Positions 22,475-27,219 of a DNA stretch of 27,219 bases are shown piece after piece; positions within the stretch are counted from its first letter, which is position 1; the number at the start of each line of letters is the position of its first letter. This DNA comes from an uncultured Dysgonomonas sp. Lineage in GTDB: Bacteria > Bacteroidota > Bacteroidia > Bacteroidales > Dysgonomonadaceae. Where the stretch lies: positions 1 to 27,219 of the forward strand of contig CALKIV010000096.1 in the NCBI GenBank assembly GCA_937995835.1, given 5' to 3'. Position numbers and translations under genes: made by a program. Below the pieces are notes generated by a model. It was not told the DNA's origin. It did not search any database and saw only the letters and a program-made list of their open reading frames with translations.

Positions 22475-23815
22475 TTAATCTTTAAACATCTCATCAAAAT
22501 CAACAACTTGTTTACCTGGCAAAACTTGATTGAGCACAACCCCAATGATAGACGCTAGAGCCATTCCCTCAAGAGAGAACATACTTCCGATATTGATAGC
22601 TGCACCTCCAATACCAATCACTAAAATAACCGAAGCAATCACCAAGTTGCGTTTACGACTAAAGTCCACTTTATTCTCTACAAGCATCCGCAAACCACTA
22701 GAGGCAATGATACCAAAAAGTAGAATAGAAACGCCTCCCATGACCGGTGTAGGAATTGTGGCTAATAGTGCTGCAATTTTACCACAAAAGCCAAACATAA
22801 TAGCAAATATGGCAGCACCAACAAACAGATAAATACTAAATGCACGAGTAATAGCCAAAACACCAATATTTTCTCCATACGTTGTATTTGGAGGTCCCCC
22901 AATAAAGGCAGCAAGCATAGTGGCAAAACCATCACCTAGCATAGACTTATCCAATCCGGGATCTTTGATCAGATCTTTGCCCACAACTTTACTCAGCACC
23001 AATTGATGTCCGATATGTTCGGCAATAGGAACAATCGCCACCGGAACCATCATCAAAACAACTTTCCAAGAGAAAGATGGCACATAATGTAAAAAAGCTA
23101 CCTGAAAAGGAGGTAAAGCAATCCATTTTGCAGCAATCACAGGCCCTAGATCAACGACATCCATTATAATAGCGAACGCATACCCTCCAATAATACCTAC
23201 CAAAACAGGAATCACACTTAAGAAACCTCTTGTGAAAATTGCTGTTAGAATCGTTATTGTCAAAGTCACCAAACCAATCAATACATAAGTGAGGTCATAT
23301 TCTCCGGCTGGGTTGTTAGTTGACATATTCACAGCCGTAGAAGCTAAGCCTAGTCCAATAACCATAATGACAGGTCCTACAACTACTGGTGGAAGAAGTT
23401 TCATCAACCACTTAGTACCTCCCTTCGAAATAATCATGGCTACGATGGTATACGTTAACCCTACTAAAAAGCTACCAACCAGAAAACTTCCTGTACTCAC
23501 TCCTGATGCTGGATCCAGCTCTAATGCTTTAACTGCAATAATTGGATTAATAAAAGCAAAAGACGACCCTAGATAAGATGGTACTTTTCCTCTAGTAACA
23601 ACTATAAAAACCAATGTCCCGATACCACTGGAGACCAAAGCAACAGCAGGACTCATTCCTGTTAGTGCAGGGACCAATACCGTAGCTCCAAACATGGCAA
23701 ACAAATGTTGTATACTCAACAACACCCATTGAGGCAATTTAGGCTTCTCACCGATACCCAACACGATTTTTTTTTCTTCGTTTACAGATTTACTCTTCAT
23801 TTCTTTATTTTTCAT
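22475..23815 (-). CDS. Uracil/xanthine permease, NCS2 family
   Basis: The start is taken at ATG 23813-23815 (MKNKEMKSKSVN, 446 residues). ATGs at 23827 and 23800 are also in frame. About 14 hydrophobic segments are visible. NCS2 markers include LSIQHLFAMFGATVLVP in the first segment, SYLGSSFAFINP in the third, PVAIVPIAEHIGHQLV in the eighth (substrate-binding Glu) and PPNTTYGENIGVLAITR in the tenth (second Glu). This layout matches UraA-type uracil:H+ symporters; a xanthine or other nucleobase substrate cannot be excluded. It is transcribed alone, and no pyrimidine-biosynthesis gene is nearby. Confidence 0.9.
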   Translation of the reverse strand: MKNKEMKSKSVNEEKKIVLGIGEKPKLPQWVLLSIQHLFAMFGATVLVPALTGMSPAVALVSSGIGTLVFIVVTRGKVPSYLGSSFAFINPIIAVKALELDPASGVSTGSFLVGSFLVGLTYTIVAMIISKGGTKWLMKLLPPVVVGPVIMVIGLGLASTAVNMSTNNPAGEYDLTYVLIGLVTLTITILTAIFTRGFLSVIPVLVGIIGGYAFAIIMDVVDLGPVIAAKWIALPPFQVAFLHYVPSFSWKVVLMMVPVAIVPIAEHIGHQLVLSKVVGKDLIKDPGLDKSMLGDGFATMLAAFIGGPPNTTYGENIGVLAITRAFSIYLFVGAAIFAIMFGFCGKIAALLATIPTPVMGGVSILLFGIIASSGLRMLVENKVDFSRKRNLVIASVILVIGIGGAAINIGSMFSLEGMALASIIGVVLNQVLPGKQVVDFDEMFKD

Positions 23816-23873
23816 ACATAAATACAAGCCACATCCTCAAAGTATAAAAAAGGTGAGCAATATTATCGGGGCT

Positions 23874-23881
23874 CAAAGGTA
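23874..23881 (-). promoter_or_regulatory. Candidate -7 box (TACCTTTG) for the permease
   Basis: There is an exact TAnnTTTG match on the minus strand, 58 bases before the chosen ATG. The -33 element is weak. Confidence 0.5.
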
Positions 23882-24015
23882 GTTAATAATTCGTTTTGAT
23901 TCATTTAAATTCTTCGATCATTTGGCTTATTCATTCCAGATTACTAAATTTAAAATAGAACAAATAAATTTTTCATTTATCCTTTTCTAATAATCTGAAA
24001 AACAACGAAAAAAAA

Positions 24016-24492
24016 ATGTTTACAAAAAAAGAAATTCAATTTAAAGTAGAAGGAGTCTTAGGTGAGCTTAAATTAGCCTACAATCTGCTAGGCACACCAA
24101 AACTATACCAAGATGGTAACCAACTCAAGAAGCAAGGTATTTTCAGAATGAAATATCAAGTTAAGACAGATTCTGGGCTAGAGTCTCTTGAATTGCAAAG
24201 AGGTCTCAGTTTTGCATATTCTGCTATATTCAGAAATCAAAAAAGAATATTAGAAGAAAAATTAACACCATTAGAATATATACTAGGCATCTTTCCAATA
24301 TTCCTAATATTTATAGGAGGTGCTTTGGGTGGATTCTTGGGAGCTGTAGCAGTGTCACTAATTTATAGCTTTATGCAATATGATAAGCGCAAGGGCGCAC
24401 AAGTTGTCTTTTCGCTAGGCGTGACAGCATTGGCATACATCCTCTACTTTGTCATAGTATTTTTTATACTTCACGCAACAAACTCTATTTAA
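24016..24492 (+). CDS. Hypothetical small membrane protein
   Basis: I do not recognise the family. The 158-residue product has a soluble N-terminal domain of about 85 residues (VEGVLGELKLAYNLLGTPKL, then KYQVKTDSGLESLELQRGL). Two membrane segments follow, a Gly-rich one (about 88-115, FIGGALGGFLGAVAVSLIY) and a second (about 128-153). No signal peptide is seen, so the N-domain is probably cytoplasmic. An A-rich tract precedes the ATG in place of a clear ribosome binding site. It stands alone, divergent from the permease and convergent with tRNA-Thr across a shared terminator. Confidence 0.7.
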   Translation: MFTKKEIQFKVEGVLGELKLAYNLLGTPKLYQDGNQLKKQGIFRMKYQVKTDSGLESLELQRGLSFAYSAIFRNQKRILEEKLTPLEYILGIFPIFLIFIGGALGGFLGAVAVSLIYSFMQYDKRKGAQVVFSLGVTALAYILYFVIVFFILHATNSI

Positions 24493-24513
24493 GCTTATTG
24501 AAAGATATAAAAT

Positions 24514-24545
24514 AAAAAAGCATCTCATTTCTGAGATGCTTTTTT
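24514..24545. terminator. Bidirectional terminator between the membrane-protein gene and tRNA-Thr
   Basis: AAAAAAGCATCTCA, loop TTTC and TGAGATGCTTTTTT form a perfect 14-bp stem with A and T tracts. On the minus strand it starts two bases after the tRNA-Thr 3' end. Confidence 0.9.
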
Positions 24546-24546
24546 G

Positions 24547-24620
24547 AGCCCCTTGTCGGATTCGAACCAACGACCCCGAGATTACAAATCACGTGCTCTG
24601 GCCAACTGAGCTAAAGGGGC
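24547..24620 (-). tRNA. tRNA-Thr (TGT)
   Basis: The minus strand gives acceptor GCCCCTT/AAGGGGC (perfect), D-stem GCTC/GAGC, anticodon stem CGTGA/TCTCG with loop TTTGTAA (anticodon TGT), and T-stem GTTGG/CCGAC with loop TTCGAAT. The anticodon stem has a U29-U41 mismatch. CCA is not encoded. The 5' end lies only four bases after the SRP RNA helix, so both are probably made as one transcript. Confidence 0.95.
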
Positions 24621-24624
24621 AAGT

Positions 24625-24720
24625 GGGTAAGCGACCTATATCGCGCCGCTACAACCAACTACCCTTGCTGCGATCAAACCCTGGGGGATTCATCGGGAGC
24701 TGGCCGTATAGGACTTACCC
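24625..24720 (-). ncRNA. ffs: Signal recognition particle RNA, small bacterial (4.5S) type
   Basis: The minus strand forms one long hairpin of about 96 bases. The closing helix is GGGTAAG/CTTACCC (7 bp), then CCTATA/TATAGG (6 bp), then a G-U-containing helix GGCCAGCT/AGTTGGTT. The apical part has CCCCCAGG on the 5' side and GCAGCAAGGG on the 3' side, the conserved Ffh-binding internal loop strands. This matches the E. coli 4.5S layout (CAGG, loop, GCAGC, AAGG). It would assemble with Ffh for co-translational targeting of membrane proteins. The apical loop region GTTTGATC lacks the usual GGAA. Ends are estimated from the helix and promoter. Confidence 0.88.
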
Positions 24721-24725
24721 GGGCA

Positions 24726-24756
24726 CAAAAGTAGATTATTATTTCATATCTGCAAA
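24726..24756 (-). promoter_or_regulatory. Promoter of the SRP RNA-tRNA-Thr unit
   Basis: The minus strand reads TTTG (24753-24756), a 19-base spacer, then TACTTTTG (24726-24733), a full consensus. The expected start is about 24720-24722, at the 5' side of the SRP helix. Confidence 0.82.
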
Positions 24757-24871
24757 ATATATGTCAACTTTTTTCAAAAAAAAGTATTTTCATTCATTTG
24801 GGAGACTGTTCTAAATAAAAAATAGTAACTTCATCAGCCAATTTTCAAATAAAATAAAACAAAGAATAAAT

Positions 24872-26098
24872 ATGACACCAGTTGTAAAACGATTTTTAGA
24901 GTACATCAAGTATGACACTGAGTCTAGCACAACTTCGGGACAAACCCCAAGTTCTCCTGGACAAATGATTTTTGCTGAAAAATTAGTAGAAGATCTTAAA
25001 TTTTTGGGGCTTGAGGACATTTCTCTTGACAAGAATGGATATATAATGGCCACTTTACCTGCAAACACCGACAAAAAGGTGCCAACCATCGGTTTCATCG
25101 CCCATATGGACACTAGTCCGGATATGAGTGGTAAAGATATCACCCCTAGAATAGTGGATAAGTATAATGGAAATGATATCATTCTCAATAAAGAGAATAA
25201 TATTATCCTTTCTCCAACTGATTTTCCTGAGATCTTAAATTATATTGGTCAAGACATTATCGTTACAGATGGAACTACACTTTTAGGAGCAGATGACAAA
25301 GCTGGATTGTCTGAAATAATCACAGCTATTGAGTTTCTGAAGAATCATCCTGAAATAAAACATGGCAAAATCAGAATTGGATTCACACCCGACGAAGAAA
25401 TAGGGCAGGGGGCTGATCACTTTGATGTCGAAAAATTTGGTGCTGATTGGGCATACACTATTGATGGTGGACAGATTGGCGAGTTAGAATATGAGAATTT
25501 CAATGCTGCAGGAGTTTCGATTAAGATACAGGGAAGAAACGTTCACCCCGGAACAGCTAAAGACAAGATGGTAAATGCATTGATTGTCGCAAATAAACTG
25601 ATTTCTATGCTTCCAGCAAATGAAAGACCTGAACACACAGAAGGCTATGAAGGTTTTTTCCATCTAGTCGCTGTGAATGGTGATGTCGATGCAGCTTCAT
25701 TAGGATATATAATAAGAGATCATGACAGACAAAAGTATGAACAGAAAAAAGAGCTAATCAAAGATACTGTTAATCATATCAATAGGTTATATCCTAATTC
25801 TACAACCCTTGAGGTCAAAGATCAATACTTCAATATGAGAGAAAAAGTGGAACCAGTACTTCATATTGTAGATCTAGCTCATAAGGCAATGGAAGAAGTT
25901 GGTGTAACACCAATTGTAAAGCCCATCAGAGGAGGGACAGATGGCTCTAGACTATCATACATGGGATTACCATGTCCTAATATTTTTGGGGGAGGACATA
26001 ATTTCCATGGAAGATACGAGTATATCCCGATTCCATCGATGGAAAAAGCGGTGGAAGTCATTGTCAAAATAGCAGAAAAAGTGGCTAAAGAAAATTAA
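24872..26098 (+). CDS. pepT: Peptidase T (tripeptide aminopeptidase)
   Basis: The 408-residue length fits. This M20 di-zinc enzyme removes the N-terminal residue from tripeptides in the cytoplasm. Metal and catalytic residues are visible: H78 and D80 (IAHMDTSPD), D141 (LLGADDKAG), E175/E176 (TPDEEIGQG), D198 (TIDGG) and H379 (GGGHNFHGRYEY), close to the positions known for Salmonella PepT. The lid/dimerisation domain lies between about 205 and 310. There is no signal peptide. gcvT follows 21 bases downstream on the same strand, so the two are probably co-transcribed. Confidence 0.96.
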   Translation: MTPVVKRFLEYIKYDTESSTTSGQTPSSPGQMIFAEKLVEDLKFLGLEDISLDKNGYIMATLPANTDKKVPTIGFIAHMDTSPDMSGKDITPRIVDKYNGNDIILNKENNIILSPTDFPEILNYIGQDIIVTDGTTLLGADDKAGLSEIITAIEFLKNHPEIKHGKIRIGFTPDEEIGQGADHFDVEKFGADWAYTIDGGQIGELEYENFNAAGVSIKIQGRNVHPGTAKDKMVNALIVANKLISMLPANERPEHTEGYEGFFHLVAVNGDVDAASLGYIIRDHDRQKYEQKKELIKDTVNHINRLYPNSTTLEVKDQYFNMREKVEPVLHIVDLAHKAMEEVGVTPIVKPIRGGTDGSRLSYMGLPCPNIFGGGHNFHGRYEYIPIPSMEKAVEVIVKIAEKVAKEN

Positions 26099-26119
26099 TC
26101 ATTAAAAAATATACTGATT

Positions 26120-27211
26120 ATGAAAAAAACACCATTTACAGACAAACATATTGCATTAGGTGCTAAAATGCACGAATTTGCAGGATACAATATGCCCATC
26201 GAATATAATGGCATCATCGAGGAACATAAAACAGTCGTGGAAAGTGTTGGCGTGTTTGATGTCTCTCATATGGGTGAATTCTGGGTAAAAGGACCAAACG
26301 CATTGACATTTCTTCAAAAAATGACCACAAATGATGTTTCGGCACTGGAAATCGGAAAAGCTCAATACACTTGCTTGACCAATCAAAATGGAGGAGTAAT
26401 AGATGATATTATCGTTTATTATTTTGAACCTGAGAAGTATATGCTTGTAGTGAACGCTTCCAATATAGAGAAGGATTGGAAATGGCTTGAATCAAATAAT
26501 AAAGAGGGTGCAGTGCTAGAAAATGCTTCTGATAAAACGGCGTTATTGGCTATTCAAGGACCTAAAGCTCTACCTACTCTTCAAAAATTAGTGAAAGCAG
26601 ATCTATCTCAATTAAAACCTTTCCATTTTGTAGTCGAACCTCTTAAAGATTGTGGTAGTGCTGGTGTTATTATTTCCAGTACAGGTTATACTGGTGCTGG
26701 AGGTTTTGAAATTTATTTCTATCCAGATCAAGGAGAAGCTGTTTGGAAAGCCGTTTTTGATGCTGGTAAAGAATTTGGCATCAAACCAATTGGATTGGGA
26801 GCAAGAGACACTTTGCGCTTAGAAATGGGTTTCTGCCTCTATGGCAATGAATTGACAGAAGAAACATCTCCTATAGAAGCCGGACTAGGTTGGGCTACAA
26901 AATTCGTAGAAGGAAAAAGCTTTATGGGAAGAAATGTTTTAGAAGATCAAAAGCGTGAAGGAGTAAAACAAAAGCTCGTTGCCTTTAAACTAACAGAAAG
27001 AGGTATTCCACGAACAGGCTATGAAGTTGTGAATGAAAAAGGAGATGTCATAGGAAAAGTGACTTCTGGCACAATGTCTCCACTATCTAAAGAGGGGATA
27101 GGCTTAGGCTATATCCGACCAGAATACACCTCTATAGGTACTAAAATAGCAGTACGAATCAGAAACAAAGATATTGCTGCCGAAATTGTAAAGTTACCTT
27201 TTAGAAAATAA
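26120..27211 (+). CDS. gcvT: Glycine cleavage system aminomethyltransferase (T protein)
   Basis: The complete 363-residue protein transfers the methylene group from the aminomethyl-lipoyl H protein to tetrahydrofolate, releasing ammonia. Family marks are FDVSHMGEFWVKGP (46-59), the conserved acidic pair D95-D96 in GGVIDDIIVYYF, SSTGYTGAGGFEIYF for folate binding near 187-201, IGLGARDTLRLEMGFCLYGNEL, and the C-terminal barrel with IGKVTSGTMSPL. It follows pepT closely. The other glycine-cleavage genes (gcvP, gcvH) are not in the window. The stop codon is only eight bases from the window end. Confidence 0.97.
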   Translation: MKKTPFTDKHIALGAKMHEFAGYNMPIEYNGIIEEHKTVVESVGVFDVSHMGEFWVKGPNALTFLQKMTTNDVSALEIGKAQYTCLTNQNGGVIDDIIVYYFEPEKYMLVVNASNIEKDWKWLESNNKEGAVLENASDKTALLAIQGPKALPTLQKLVKADLSQLKPFHFVVEPLKDCGSAGVIISSTGYTGAGGFEIYFYPDQGEAVWKAVFDAGKEFGIKPIGLGARDTLRLEMGFCLYGNELTEETSPIEAGLGWATKFVEGKSFMGRNVLEDQKREGVKQKLVAFKLTERGIPRTGYEVVNEKGDVIGKVTSGTMSPLSKEGIGLGYIRPEYTSIGTKIAVRIRNKDIAAEIVKLPFRK

Positions 27212-27219
27212 ACTTTCAT

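Noticed and set aside
23850..23875. GAGC/GCTC hairpin followed by six T upstream of the permease, read as a possible riboswitch-like terminator
   Set aside because: The stem has only about 5 bp, and its 5' half overlaps the predicted promoter box, so it would not be in the transcript.
24593..24814. A plus-strand open frame across tRNA-Thr and the SRP RNA
   Set aside because: The sequence is explained by the two structured RNAs on the opposite strand.

Overview
The window is about 27 kb of AT-rich chromosomal DNA from a member of the Bacteroidales. Three things point there. Bacteroidetes-type promoters (TTTG, 18-19 bases, TAnnTTTG) precede many genes. Several families are Bacteroidetes-typical: a type IX secretion plug protein, S16 with a long Ala/Glu tail, RNase H with a viroplasmin-like N-domain, and an acyl-ACP thioesterase inside an ilv operon. 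SPI and lipoprotein signals with a terminal AQ or SC are common. A Dysgonomonas-like genus would fit the base composition, but the sequence does not prove it. No mobile element, integrase, phage gene or CRISPR array was seen.

Layout. Bases 1-7011 are on the minus strand: a partial FAD/4Fe-4S D-lactate-dehydrogenase-type oxidoreductase, a T9SS plug-like secreted protein, a YebC-family regulator, and pheT. Bases 7216-9376 (plus strand) hold an NfeD-flotillin pair. A region of about 375 bases without a convincing gene leads to tRNA-His (minus), then rpsP and a small lipoprotein gene. Bases 19293 down to 11320 (minus) form one large branched-chain amino acid operon: promoter, leader peptide, attenuator, ilvD, ilvB, lipoprotein gene, ilvN, acyl-ACP thioesterase, outer-membrane-like protein, ilvC, terminator. 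Bases 19420-19908 hold a small secreted protein gene behind an 18-bp palindrome and a possible ECF-sigma promoter. After that come pheS (minus), a membrane protein, RNase H, a uracil/xanthine permease (minus), another small membrane protein, a minus-strand SRP RNA-tRNA-Thr unit, and finally pepT-gcvT (plus).

The strongest find is the control region of the ilv operon. A 19-residue leader peptide, in which ten residues are Ile, Val or Leu, is followed by three mutually exclusive RNA helices. The Leu/Val codons lie in helix strand 1, strand 2 can pair with strand 1 or strand 3, and strands 3 and 4 make a perfect 12-bp terminator with a U tract just before ilvD. This is a complete ribosome-mediated attenuator that can be read directly from the sequence.

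The same operon carries two envelope-protein genes of unknown function between biosynthetic genes. One is a lipoprotein gene that overlaps the ilvN start by 8 bases. The SRP RNA ends four bases before tRNA-Thr, and its apical loop does not read as the usual GGAA tetraloop.
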